From Gigaspora margarita (taxonomy: Eukaryota > Glomeromycota > Glomeromycetes > Diversisporales > Gigasporaceae), in contig WTPW01000715.1 of the NCBI GenBank assembly GCA_009809945.1, positions 1 to 64,000 of the forward strand: a stretch of 64,000 nucleotides of DNA, in the 5' to 3' direction. Positions 34,580 through 46,117 of this stretch are shown piece by piece (within the stretch, counting starts at the first letter, position 1; each line of letters begins with the position of its first letter). A model generated the notes under the pieces. The model had not been told where the DNA came from. It worked only from the letters and a program-made list of their open reading frames with translations, and did no database searches. Position numbers and translations under genes: made by a program.

Positions 34580-35636
34580 TATACGTACGTTGAGAAAGGC
34601 GGATTTCTTCCTTTCTTATAATTGTCACTACTTTACACTACTAACACTAACTAAAATCAACTATACTAAGCGCTCAAGACTCCTAAACCTTGAATCGGCA
34701 GACAGAAAGAGGCGTGGAAGATTTGATCTGTCTCAAGGTTCGTTGGATCTTGAAGACTCCTCTTGCTTCTTTTCGCGGCGGGTTTGGATTATTCAACTTT
34801 GATCGTGAACTTCGTTCTCAATGTCACGTTGATCACGGGACTTGGACTTTAACACGATCTCACTTATCGGGAGGTCTGTCAGCTTATACTAACAACAGTT
34901 TATTTAATTATCTATCGGAAGGGGGGGGGGGGGTTATAACGATAATACTTCTACTCTAATTTCTTAGGTTACTACAACATTGAACTTTATCTTGGAGCTT
35001 TTCTAGCTCGCAAACTGCAGAACTACAACTCTTGAACTACCGAACTACCTTTTGTGACAACAAAAGACATCGTATTTATACTTTTTACCTTCTTAGTTTC
35101 ATACAAGTTTCGGCCACTGAATTACGACAAGAAATGCACGAAAGTGAATAAACTCAATATTGTGCCGAAATGCAAACCGGCTGAAACAGGTAATCTAGTT
35201 TACATACTAGGAGCTGCAGTATAGTGTTCCGAGTTGATTAAAATTTTTCCAATCGATTAGTTGTCAACTTAGTTGTCGATTAGTTGCAACTAATAGTCAC
35301 ATGTTTTCAATAAATTTGATTGGCATAATAAATAATCACGTGTTTTCTGTATCATTTCAAACCATTCTGATTGGCTAAAAAAACTCTATGCCTTAAATTT
35401 ATCATGTAGATAATCAACCAACGATTAGTTGGTTAAAAAATTTCCAATCGATTAGTGTCAACTAGTTGGTTTTTCAACTAATGATTTGGATCACTGCTAC
35501 AGTACTATATTCGGGGCTGTGTCAACTCTTTAAATATACATATTGACTAAAAATAGATGTCTAAAATGATGATCGGGATAGAATAATAATATAAAAAAAA
35601 AAAAATCGGTGTGACTTTGCACCGTCACAACGTATT
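34580..35636. mobile_element. insertion in the duplicated spacer: LTR-like family 2 plus a MITE
   Basis: By comparison with the B-C spacer around 29165-29190, about 1.05 kb is extra here. It includes GAATCGGCAGACAGAAAGAG and GGCGTGGAAGATTTGATCTG (34693-34730), shared with 48380-48425, ends CACCGTCACAACG, and has a 14-base G run at about 34920-34933. The shared TGTCACAAC-like end also occurs at 49685. I read it as a solo LTR-like sequence followed by the hAT MITE at 35222. No gag-pol frame. Confidence 0.5.
35222..35497. mobile_element. 276-bp hAT-type MITE (ATCGATTAGTTG family)
   Basis: Flanks CTGCAGTA (35214-35221) and CTACAGTA (35498-35505) form an 8-bp duplication with one mismatch. Ends TAGTGTTCCGAGTTGATTAA and its counterpart AATGATTTGGATCACTG are imperfect inverted repeats. 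Subterminal CCAATCGATTAGTTG repeats occur on both sides, as in the longer element at 46118. Confidence 0.75.
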
Positions 35637-36009
35637 CTTTGTTTAAGATTTAAGCCCGAGTTTTATTTTAATTAGCATGAACTTAGTCAATATCTCGATT
35701 TTAAAAAGAGAAATGATCGAAGAATTTTTTTCTTGTTTATTTATTTGAATTATTAAAGGAATTTATTAAGTCGTTATAATATTAGATCAGATTACATCTA
35801 ATTGAACAATATAAAATGGTTATATTCACATTAAAACGCTCAAAATTAGTTTACATTCAATATCGATTTTTTTAAAGATACAACGTGAATTCAATTTCAA
35901 TTCAATATCATTATCGTTAATATAATCTATTAAATTTTAAATAAATATAAAATTATTTTTCATCCATAGAATACTATATGGGTCTAAATCGATTATTTTA
36001 TCAACTCGT

Positions 36010-36510
36010 GTATAATCACTTATGCCTTATATAAAAGAGGCTTATGCGATAGAGTTTATAGATGTGCATGTAATGTATTTATGAAAGTATAAAAATACAT
36101 TGGAAGTAAATTGCGAACCTTGATGCTTTCTTTGCTTGTCTTGTTACTTGTTCCCTTTATTGTCCAATTACAAATCTGGCTCTTTTGTGTTAGAGCCGTA
36201 GCATGAGCGCGACTTGCTATTCTGTCAAAGTAGAATATGCCACACCATAGTGTGGGCTTGTATATCCATGTGAACTTAGAATTACAGTCTTCCTCCTCTA
36301 TAATCACACAATCTTGTGCAAACATATTAATAAAAAATGACCTCTATACCTTTATATAATAACAATTCCTATAATACAGCATGCGTGTTATGGAGGGGTA
36401 ATATTGGATTATTATTGAGCATAATATGTAACAACAGAAGAAAAAGTGATGTGAACACTACTCCCTCAGGCACCTTCATAAGTCAAATAAAGAGTCCGAG
36501 TGAGAAAATT
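36010..36510 (+). repeat. dispersed repeat family 1, plus-strand copy
   Basis: TATGCCTTATATAAAAGAGG (TATA-like) opens the conserved part, followed by GATGCTTTCTTTGCTTGTC, CACACCATAGTGTGGGCTTG and CCTCTATAATCACACAATC. The end (36450-36510, CACTACTCCCTCAGGCACC to AGTCCGAGTGAGAAAATTAT) is the complement of the 67-bp repeat region at 4447. Confidence 0.6.
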
Positions 36511-36730
36511 ATAATCTAAATTTTCTTGCGTACGGAAGTTACCGTTACAATGAATTTAAATTTGGTGAAATTAAACTGCCGTAACAATCAAAAGTCGGGC
36601 AATTATACGTACGTACATTTACTTTAAACTTTTTTTTTGAAATAGAAGCGTTCAGGATTTAATTTGCAGTTTTTCTTTTTTTTTTACAAAGCAAATGCTT
36701 TCAGATACCTTAACTTGCAGACTTTAATGC

Positions 36731-38350
36731 TTACTCTTTTTCAAGATTTGCTAATTCAGCTGAATGAACTTTTGCTTCACGTTCTCTCAAGGCTTGCTCA
36801 CATTCTTTTAGTGCTAAAATTAGTGATGGGCAAATCCTGATTTTTTTAAAAATCCCGCGCGGGATCCGCGCGGGATTCGCGGGATCGAGTAGAGTCTCTT
36901 GATTTTTCACGATTAACAAATATATATACATATATATATGTATATATCATCACGAGGAATGTAATTTCTCGTTAAAATAATAATCATTTCTTATAAATCT
37001 TACAGCATTGATTACAAATAAAAATGCTTATATAGACTTTACCTACTTTTAAAACATTTTAATCTTATAATTATTAAATTCATCAATTCAGATTTGCCTT
37101 AATTTTATTAAAATATTATTATACAATACATATTTGAAAATTATAATGGTAACAAAGCGATCAAATCATAAGCGTATAAAAATTTATAAATAGTCAAGTG
37201 TATAATCAGGTATCAATATACTAAAATTTATAGTGATCAAGTACTGTACATGCATACAAAAATTTATAACTAGGTTATATACATACAAAAATCCATAAAC
37301 GACTCATAAAAAATTCACAATCGAGCTTATAATTTCTGATCAAATAGTCATTAATCATCTAAATCACATAAATTTATTTAACCTTATCACTCATATGAAA
37401 TAATTACTGAAATTGGAGATTTTCGCCCATATGGTACACAATATTCTTGGTGTATTATTTTATGCAAGAAATTAAAAGTCTAGATTCCCACTTTATTAAT
37501 AATGACAATTTAAAAAATTTATTTCAACGTACAGTTTGCGCATTATCTCTGTAACGTACGTATATATGTGGAACGAGAAATAAATAAAAAGTTAATGCGT
37601 GCATAATACCGGTAAATACTAATTAGGAATTGGCCCACTTATGTTAAAGCAGGCCAGATGTTTTGTTAATGCGGGCCAGAGGATATGCTAACGCAGGCCA
37701 GATATTCTTATATTAAAAATCCCGCGCGGGATCCCGCGCGTTGCCCATCACTAACTAAAAGTCGCTCTTGATGTTCAAGTTTATCAATGCTTAAGCTTTC
37801 CTTATGATCATTTTCACTTGAGTCTTCAGAATCAATAACAATCACTTTTGATTTTTTGTTAGTTTTTGTGGTTTTATTTTTTTTTATTTTGGAATTGATT
37901 TGTTTGAAACTTTTGCTAATAGTTAAAGAATTTGAAAATTGAAAAAAAAACATTTTAGAATTAAATTATTAGTTTATCTTTACATTTATTTGATAAAACA
38001 TTATGACTAATTAAGCCTTTGTCCCATTAGTGACTGGGTATATTATATTGTTCATGAATACGAATTGCAGCAAATTTTTCATTATCCAATTTACATCCAC
38101 TATAAAATAAATACAACATATTGTAAAATGTAATTTAAATAAAACAACAGTATAATGATAATAATAAATTACTGTAATATTGCAGACATCAATTTTAAAT
38201 CTTTCCACACTGATTACTTAATGCATGAGTAGCTTCTGTGACATTAGTATTTTTAAGAGATAACATCCAGGTTTCTTGATCGATATGTAACATACATTTG
38301 TTAAGTGATGCAATAACCCATTCTTGGCAATAATATAAAACCCAATCTAA
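36731..38350 (-). pseudogene. C-terminal part of an unrecognised multicopy gene, split by a hAT element
   Basis: Minus strand in order: EWVIASLNKCMLHIDQETWM (38350-38290), THALSNQCGK, an intron-like gap, LDNEKFAAIRIHEQYNIPSH (about 38095-38035), RKD-like KCKDKLI, then FSNSLTISKSFKQINSKIKK, an acidic SEDSSENDHKESLS stretch and LDKLEHQERLL. The element at 36821-37753 then intervenes. The protein resumes ALKECEQALREREAKV and ends ANLEKE at 36731. Stops (for example after IPSH) mark it as broken. The tail is a predicted coiled coil. In my recollection such tails follow MULE-like transposase-derived proteins in these fungi, but I am not sure. A relic of the same tail is at 271-452. Confidence 0.6.
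36821..37753. mobile_element. non-autonomous hAT element, 933 bp, TAGTGATGGGCAA ends (copy 2)
   Basis: Starts TAGTGATGGGCAAATCC and ends TTGCCCATCACTA. Flanks GCTAAAAT and ACTAAAAG are an imperfect 8-bp duplication. Removing the element and one flank restores a continuous RLLALKEC reading on the minus strand, which confirms the borders. Subterminal blocks are CCCGCGCGGGATCC-type palindromes. The interior is collinear with 6178-7219, with about 110 bp less. Confidence 0.88.
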
Positions 38351-38359
38351 TATAAAATA

Positions 38360-40800
38360 TTAATAATTAAATTTATATTTAATATTTTTATATATGTACA
38401 GTATGTATATATACAGTACAAAAAAAGTTAATAGGAGAGATCTCCTAATTACTAATTAAAATTGAAATTGAACATTTTAGTAAGATACTGGTTATAAAGT
38501 TTTTATTTATTGTCAAAATTTTGTTTTTTGTTTAGATCTGCACAAATTTGTAACTTTAAATAAATTTAACAAAATTTATAATATCTTAAGGACTAGTGAT
38601 TAGATTTTGACACTTTTGAACTATTCAAATTATCTCAGTAAGGTGAATTGAATGACACCAAAATCATCAAAAGCTGATTACTAGATCACAAGATATTAAT
38701 GTTTAAAGAATATTGTAAATCTTAAATGATCTTAATAGTTAGCAATTATAATTTAACTTTTTTGGTACTATTCATTTTATCTCAATTAAATGAATCCAAC
38801 ACAGTAACAAAATCATTAAATTGAACCACTAAATCATGAAATATTCAAAAAAATGATTTGTGGCATAGTTTTAAGCATGAAAAAAATTCCAAGTCAGGTT
38901 TTGTCAATCATTGAGATGCAACAAAATTTTTAAAGTCCATCAATGTTAGGGCTAGCATTTATAAAGTTAGAGACTGTATAGTTATATAGTAAAAACTTTT
39001 TGTTAGAGCATTAAAAGTAATTTTTATGCAGTTTTTTGTGAAGTAGGCAATTTTTAACAAAACAAACATTTGTTTTGATTGTGATATGTTATATGTAATT
39101 CCTGAATATGATTTCTAGATGGAAGTTTGTGCCCCAATAATTGACAAATCCTGGTACAGAATTTTTTATACTAATTTAACCAACTTTTTTATTACATATT
39201 ATTTTTTAGAATATCTTATGATCTAGTGGTCTGGTGTTAACAATTTTAGTACAATTCGGTTAATTCCAATGAGACAAATTAAATGGTGCCAGATTATTAA
39301 AATATGATCACTAGCTGGGATGTTAACAGTGTGTTCTAGGGTGGTGTGGTGCATATTTTGGCAGAGTATTCCTTAATACACACCATGCTGATGTATGAAT
39401 TAAAGCATACTCCAAAGTGTAACCCAGAGTATAACCTGAAGTATAACCTAGAGTACTAAGTACTAAGCACATGTAATGCTACAGAGTTTATAGTACTATT
39501 TTTTTCTGAAAATATGATGCCTTTTTTGGGCAAAAATTTACACTAAAATAAGGATAGTTTATTTTTGGTTAAAATCAATTTTTGCCAATCACAGAAAGTT
39601 GCCGCATAGTATAGTCTATATTTTACTATGTAAATAGATAATTATTGATTAAGTTAACTTATTTAGAAGATCAAAATACACTTACTTCGAAATTTTGGTT
39701 AAAATTGAAGAACATTTTATTATTTATCTTTAAATTTTATATTTTTTAAAAAATTTTAAATTTTCACCAAAGACAAAATTCAAATCTAATAATAAAATGT
39801 TCTCTAAATTTATAAAAATTTTAGAGCATGTGTTTTTGATCTTCCGAATAAGTTTACTTAGTGACTTTAATTGATTTATATAGGAAAATTTGGAGTATAC
39901 GATTTAGTGACTATTGTCAATTGTGGGGTAGCTTATTTTTGAATTAAAGATGTTTTGGAGTTTTTTGACCAAAAAAGGAGTAGCTTATTTTCAAATGTAG
40001 CTTATTTTGAAAAAAACATAGTAAAAAATATATATATAATAATACTCTGGAGTATAACCTATTTTGTAATAGTAGCATTACTCTGGAGCACTTACTTCTA
40101 TTAATAATATTTTAGTAATCCAGGGTGGTATTATGCCTAGACCACTCTGGTAAGGAGTAGGTTATACTCCACAGTTACTTCAGAGTACCTTACTCTATTA
40201 ACATCCCTATTACTGGCTATTAAGATTATTAAAGGTTATCAATATTCTTTAAATGCTAATATTTTATGATCTAATTAGTGATCAGGTTTTGATGATTTGG
40301 TATCATTCAATTTATTTTACTAAGATGGTTCAAATGCTATCAAAAATGTCAAAATCCAATTACTAGTTTTTGAGATATTCTAAAATTGTTAAAAACTACT
40401 TAAAATTACATGTTTTAAACTATATAAGGAGGATATGAATAATAGCACACTACCAATTATATTGTACTACCAATATCTAATGGTCTACTAATCAGAATTG
40501 TATGATTTTAGTATTAATCAATTCATATTAGTGAGACAAATTGATTGGTACCAAAATTGTAGGATTCTGATTAGTGGATTATAAAATATTACAATTAAAG
40601 TAATATCTAGTAGGTATCTGTTTAGCTACTATACTAAATTTAGTAAATACAAAAATATTAATTTTGAACCAATTATATGACCAAATTTATTCAAATTTTA
40701 CAAAATATATTTGAATATTAGAACTATCTTTTTGTACAATTTCTGTAATACTTATTAATAAAAATTTTGTATAACTTACTCTTAAACTTTCTGTATTGTT
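38360..40800. repeat. degenerate dyad repeats (ACTAGTGATCAGATTTTG family)
   Basis: A loose unit with phrases like AGTGATTAGATTTTGACAC and ATTACTAGATCACAAGATAT recurs near 38590-38700, 38780-38850, 39215-39310, 40250-40390 and 40470-40600. The phrases occur in both orientations, and TCATTCAATTTATTTTACTA-type sequences lie between. It looks like an old array of inverted units interrupted by the element at 39316-40209. No gene. Confidence 0.5.
39316..40209. mobile_element. 894-bp inverted-repeat element (GGGATGTTAA ends), hAT-like
   Basis: Left TGGGATGTTAACAGTGTG and right ATTAACATCCCTA are inverted. Flanks TCACTAGC and TTACTGGC agree at 6 of 8 positions. Subterminal AGTATAACCTGAAGTATAACC on the left and GGTTATACTCCACAG on the right add repeated ACTCYRGAGTATAACC motifs. 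Low certainty about the superfamily. Confidence 0.6.
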
Positions 40801-40810
40801 CTTTTTTTTT

Positions 40811-41639
40811 AGATTCAAAAGTGCCTGCTCTGGGCCTAGATTTATTCAGTTTATACATCAGAAATTACACTTGGATGAGAATATAACTAGCCTCATGTAC
40901 ACTTTTGGTATCTATTTTAAGTGGTCTCCTGAAGTTTCCATACTAGATGCTATACCTGCAACAAAACTATAGGAATTGCCTATTTAAACCCTCTGATCTT
41001 CTGCTCCTTGACCAATCTCAACTGGTTCACTGGTTACCCAGATCATTCCCATATCCCTAGAACAAATTTATCCTCACAGGAAACTTGATAGAGCATTTTC
41101 TATCTGACACAAGTATTACCTACACTTCAGTAATTGTTACTATGGCCAAGGCCAACACTTGCAAGACAAGGTTACCCCTGTTCTCTTACCAATATCTACT
41201 TCTTGCCCATGTAAGATTTACTCCAATCCTAGTACCCATCTCTACCATCCTACCAGTCCTTATACTGACTTTCCAAACTTCCAAACCAGTTAGCCCAGAA
41301 GGTTGATTCACCTGGCATTAGGTGCTACTATGGTTCTTTCTTTCTTTGGTATCTACTTCTATAACATAGGTCCTTTTACTCCAGTGCAACTCTGGCAGCC
41401 AGGTTGGTGAACCTCATCTCTGAGGGTCTTTTTCTGTCTGATCTTCCTGCTCCAGTTTTTGATACTTCAGTTTTAGTAGTACTATTAAAGATCTTTACTA
41501 CCTTCTTATTCAGGACTTGCCAACAGGTTCTATTTCTCTGGTCCCTTGGATTTGTCTGTGTAATAATATACAAATATGCCCAAAAGCTCCCATTCTAGAT
41601 GGTGACCAAGGATTACAGGTAATGTACTCAACTGATTGA
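40811..41639. repeat. GC-richer dispersed repeat, retroelement-like
   Basis: Pyrimidine-rich, less AT-rich than its neighbours. Part of it (41290-41545) recurs in reverse orientation at 45010-45260: CTGGCATTAGGTGCTACTAT matches the complement of ATAGTAGCACCTACTACTAG, and CTTTGGTATCTACTT matches in the same way. Frames in it (41085-41306 and 41376-41598) are not recognised. It may be a non-LTR or LTR fragment. Confidence 0.45.
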
Positions 41640-41757
41640 CAAAACAATAGCAACTATACTACAGATCTATTTTTCAAAGCATCAGTAGTGGGATTTGAAC
41701 CCTAGACCTGCCACTTGGGAATGACAACTTAACAACTTCTTTAAGTTGGCACACCCT
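41640..41757 (-). repeat. tRNA-like SINE fragment
   Basis: The minus strand carries GGGTTCAAATCCCACTACTG (complement of 41683-41702), a good RNA polymerase III B box in tRNA T-arm context, preceded by a plausible weak A-box region. No full cloverleaf could be drawn, so it is not called a tRNA. A similar arrangement on the plus strand is at 42815-42900. Confidence 0.45.
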
Positions 41758-41781
41758 ACTTTCTGTATTGTTCTAAAATTT

Positions 41782-42609
41782 GCTATACTAAATTTAGTAT
41801 AGTATTAAAAATTAATAGTATATAAAAACTTGCAATAAAATTAAAAAAACTTTTAAATTTTTAGATTGTTGCTTGATCTTGGTTAATTAAAAAAAGAAAT
41901 AATAATTTTAATACTTTAAATAAACCTGTTTCAAGTGATACATGTCTAAAATAGTTAGTCTTTTTATATATTTTATATAGTAAAAATAGTAAAAAATTAG
42001 TAAATTTAAACTATTTATAACTTTTATATATTAAACCAATTTTAATAATTTTACTATTATTATAATTAGAAAAACTAGTTTTACAACTTTTTAAAAATTT
42101 AACAAAATTTTATTAAATAAATTTTTTGTTATTATGATAATTTTTTTTGGTTGCATTTTAGTAGCAATCTAATTTTTAAATATGGAACTCATAGCAAAAT
42201 GAGCCACTGGTAGGCCAATCAGATTTTAAGATTTTATTCTGATTATTTACTTAAAAGTTTTGCCTTTATAAGAATAATTATTATTAAATATATTAATAAA
42301 ATATGTACAAATTTAAATTTTTGGTTACTATTTGGTAAACAAATCATATAATAATTTTTAAATACAATATTCTCAAAATCAGATAATTATCCTACTGTCT
42401 TGTTTTGCTATAGAAGATTTTATATATTAATATAACTTTTGTAAGTAAGTTAATTTTTAAATATACCAAATAAAATATAAATATAGAATTAAATATTGAA
42501 TAAATCTAAATTAACTCTATTAATAACATTTTTCAAATTTACTTTTAATACTATACTAAATTTAGTATATTGTACTAAATTTAGTACATTGTACTAAATT
42601 TAGTATAGC
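41782..42609. mobile_element. 828-bp inverted-repeat element with TACTAAATTTAGTA palindromes
   Basis: Left end GCTATACTAAATTTAGTATA, then GTATTAAAA. The right side reads TTTTAATACTATACTAAATT and two further TACTAAATTTAGTA copies, ending TATAGC. So the terminal palindrome is single on the left and tripled on the right. The flanks do not show a clear duplication. Interior AT-rich, no gene. Confidence 0.55.
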
Positions 42610-42814
42610 AAATAGATATATTAAAGTACATATAAATAAATTGTAATAACTTAAAAAATTGTTAAATTGTTAAGGGAGTGACAAAAATCAGGTGATTTTT
42701 TAGGGGGAGGAGTAAAAAATATTGAAATTATATATAGAAACCTGACAAAATCTATATTTAAAAGAGGGAGAAGGTAGACCTCTAATAAAAAACAATTAGA
42801 TGATTAATAATATG

Positions 42815-42900
42815 GGCCTTACTCTAAGCAGCAGGTCTAAAGTTCAAATTCTACTGGCAATACTTTAAAAATAGATCTGAGTTCTAATATCTGCTTTTTA
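42815..42900 (+). repeat. second tRNA-like SINE fragment
   Basis: AGCAGCAGGTCTAAAGTTCAAATTCTACTGG resembles the B-box region of the fragment at 41640-41757, followed in both by AAAATAGATCTG. The shared tail supports a common SINE family. Degenerate. (The leading phrase spans 42827-42857.). Confidence 0.4.
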
Positions 42901-43090
42901 TTGATTGGTTATAGATATTACAGAACCCTGAACAATCTATATAAGGTCATATTTGAAAAATTACTAATAGAGGCCCTTTTTTAAAAAAAAGTTATATTTG
43001 AAAAGTAGGTATTGGATAAAAAAGTTATATTTAAAAACAGCTAATGGTCAAAAAAAGTATATTTAAAAGAATGCTAATAGGATATGAAAT

Positions 43091-43892
43091 GTGCTAATAA
43101 AAAATATAAAATATGTAGGTACAGAGAGGGTTAGAGAACATAGGTTCAGGTGGATTTTTTTTTTTATAGAGAACATCCATCCAGTTTTTTTTTTTTATAG
43201 AATATTTTGTATCTTATTTTTTGTTTTTTTTTATTTTTTTTTTATTTTTTTTTTTTTTAAAGAATATTTAGACCTTTTTTTAAAGAACATTTACTCTGTT
43301 GTTTTTTTTGTTTTTTTTTTTTTTTTAGAGAACATTGGTTTCATTTTTTTTGTTTTTTTTTTTTAAAAATATTAGTTCTGTTTTTTTTTTTTTTTTTNNN
43401 NNNNNNNNNNNNNNNNNNNNNNNNNNNNNNNNNNNNNNNNNNNNNNNNNNNNNNNNNNNNNNNNNNNNNNNNNNNNNNNNNNNNNNNNNNNNNNNNNNNN
43501 NNNNNNNNNNNNNNNNNNNNNNNNNNNNNNNNNNNNNNNNNNNNNNNNNNNNNNNNNNNNNNNNNNNNNNNNNNNNNNNNNNNNNNNNNNNNNNNNNNNN
43601 NNNNNNNNNNNNNNNNNNNNNNNNNNNNNNNNNNNNNNNNNNNNNNNNNNNNNNNNNNNNNNNNNNNNNNNNNNNNNNNNNNNNNNNNNNNNNNNNNNNN
43701 NNNNNNNNNNNNNNNNNNNNNNNNNNNNNNNNNNNNNNNNNNNNNNNNNNNNTTAGTTCTGTTTTTTTTATTTTTTTTTATTTTTTTTTATTTTTTTTAG
43801 AGAAGATTTCAGTATGTTTTTTTTTCTTTTGTTTTTTAAAAAATATTAATTTGGATTTTTTTTTTAGAGAAAGTTGCATTTCAAAAAGGTAA
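43091..43892. repeat. T-rich minisatellite-like tract with assembly gap
   Basis: Runs of 8-18 T are separated by short phrases such as AAAGAACATTTA, AGAGAACATTGG and AATATTAGTTCTG, a degenerate tandem unit. Ns fill 43398-43752 (355 bp). The Phe-rich frames through it are artefacts of the poly-T and the gap. Confidence 0.8.
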
Positions 43893-46117
43893 CCAATTTC
43901 ACACTTTATATCTTATATTTGAAATATAGCTAATATATACTAATAAAAAAGTGCTAACAAAAAAAAAATTTTACTATGTTGCTCAAATATAAGCTCACAT
44001 AGATTATTTGGGTCCTAATATCACAACCACCAAAATGTTCATCTCGATGAGACGATTCTAATGAGTTCAAAATTGTTAAAATCCAATCACAGGCTTCTGT
44101 GATTGTTAAGGATTTGTGGCACTTTGCATGTTTAAGAATTGATTAAATTTAAATATCTAGACAAAAAATCCTTAATGATCTTAATATTTTGTAACTAGAT
44201 TTGACAATTTTATACTCTTTAGAAAACATTCTGGTGGTCATTTTATCCAAATTGGGCCACTGGATCAAAGTTATTTACTATCAAATATTTAAATTTTTTA
44301 ATAGTATTTTAAATATGTGCAAATATAGTACTAATTGACCTTTGGTCATGTGACTATAGCAAAGTATTTATTTATAGTCACACCTCTATACAATCACCAA
44401 AATAGGGTGTGACCAACTTGTGATTATAGAGAGGTCTGACTGTATAATAAATGTTTATTTAACTTTTTGCAACTATAAATTTTTTTACAAATATTTAAAG
44501 AAAAAATTAATGGTTATAAAAATTAAAATATGTATAATATATTCTATAATAAATAAGCATCCTTATTTTGAAACTTTAAATTCAAATATTCTAATATTAT
44601 CTAATCAAATTTAATAAAAATTTTTAACTTAAATTTTATAAATCTATAAAATTTAAATAAATAAATTTTTATTAAGTCTGAATAGATAATTACCAAGATA
44701 TAATTGAGTTTAAAATTTCAAAAAGAGGGTGCTTATTTATAATAGAATATGGTATTTTATAATTTATTGATTCAATTTTAGTATTTAAAGTTCTATTGAA
44801 ATTAGAAAGGTTCTATCTATAACTTTATTATTAAAGTAGTAAAAAAGTTGTACCAATTAATTATTTAATAATAATAATATTTCAAAAATATTTTATTTAT
44901 ACAAAATGTTCTCAAATAAGAGAACTTTATTATAAATATTAATGCTTTTTAAAAAATTTTGTGTTCTCCAAAAATCATAAGAACATTGAGTTTTAAATAC
45001 TGATTATCATACAGACAAATCCAAGAAACTAGTAAAACAGAAACCCATTTGGCAAGTCCCAAATAAGGAGATAGCAATGATCTTTGAGGGTTCACTAATT
45101 TGGCTTCCAGATTCATACCAGAAGAAAAGATCCTACATCAAGAAAGTAGATACCAATAAAAGAAAGAACTATAGTAGCACCTACTACTAGATGAATCGAC
45201 TTTTTCAAGCTAACTAGTTTGGATGTTTGAATATATTAGTAAAGGACCAGAAGGAAGATAAAGGTGTACTGAGTTGGAATAACTATTTGTTCTTATGAAC
45301 CTGAACTAAATCAAACTTTGGATTGAGTTTAAGTTTAGTTCAAATTTGAACTAAATCTAAACTAAACTTATTTTTAAAAATACAGTTTGTTTGAGTTCAA
45401 TATTGAACTTTTAAAGCAAGTTTAGGGTTCAGTTTGGGTTCAGTCCATAGTTTATAAACTTGTTCAAGTTTGATAAAACAGATATACTAATTTTTTTTCT
45501 AACTTTTCATTGGATAAATACAAATACTATCAAACCTTTTCAAATTAATATACAAGTTATATATTAGTATTGAGAGATTATTAGATTTGAAAACATAAAA
45601 CAAATCTGTCTTATATCTAATTTAGTTAAATTATCTAGTATAATACATATTCTTGATAACCAATTCTCAAAAATCACTTTCCACAACATCAACACCTTTT
45701 TGTTAACTATTTCTCTTGCAATTACTATTTCTCTAATATTCACTTCTACTAACTGCTCTCTAGATAAACTTTTCATGACACTACTACCAATCTGATAATT
45801 ATTTATTTACAATTACTTATTCTCTCTACAAAACAGCTACTTATGTATATATTTGACAATTATTTATCTAACAATTACATTTCCAAATCCCTAACAACTG
45901 CACCTTCTTTTTTTCAACAAAACTTACCACTTCTACAACTCATCATTTCTCTAACACTAATACTTCTTCAGAATCACTCTTTCAACAAACTTCTAAAGCT
46001 ATTCCCACCAATAATTTTGAAATTTATTTTACTTAAGTATTAATTATTTTTTCTGGCATAATAAAAAAAATAAATAAATTATTAAAAAAAAGTCAATAAA
46101 ATAAAAAATAAAATAAT
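43893..46117. other. repeat mosaic without a supported gene
   Basis: Contents in order: a dyad repeat of the 38360-40800 type (43980-44340); a TIR-like end GTGATTATAGAGAGGTCTGA then CTGTA (44421-44446), as in pogo/Tigger-type elements; a hAT-like right end with GTTCTC motifs (44905-45005); the reverse copy of 41290-41545 (45010-45260); and a Leu/Gln-poor palindromic GTTTAGTTCAAATTTGAACT block (45290-45480). 45480-46110 is plain AT-rich. Confidence 0.45.

Larger units (their letters stand above)
33753..36605. repeat. duplicated spacer downstream of gene C with no following gene
   Basis: Mirrors 28531-31000 in order: T-run, CACAGATACGGCTAAGGATA at 34148, GGTGGCAGACGGACAA at 34204, TTAATTAGCATGAACTTA at 35670, family 1 repeat at 36010-36510, and TTGCGTACGGAAGTTACCG at 36527. 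In the other units this last block leads within 300 bp to the start codon of a family member. Here homology stops at about 36605 in an ACGTACGTAC run. Confidence 0.75.

Noticed and set aside
41640..41757. A tRNA gene
   Set aside because: A good B box exists, but no complete cloverleaf or anticodon arm could be drawn; better explained as a SINE fragment.
43335..43892. 185-codon plus-strand frame
   Set aside because: It runs through 355 Ns and poly-T DNA; only Phe-rich low-complexity residues at both sides.
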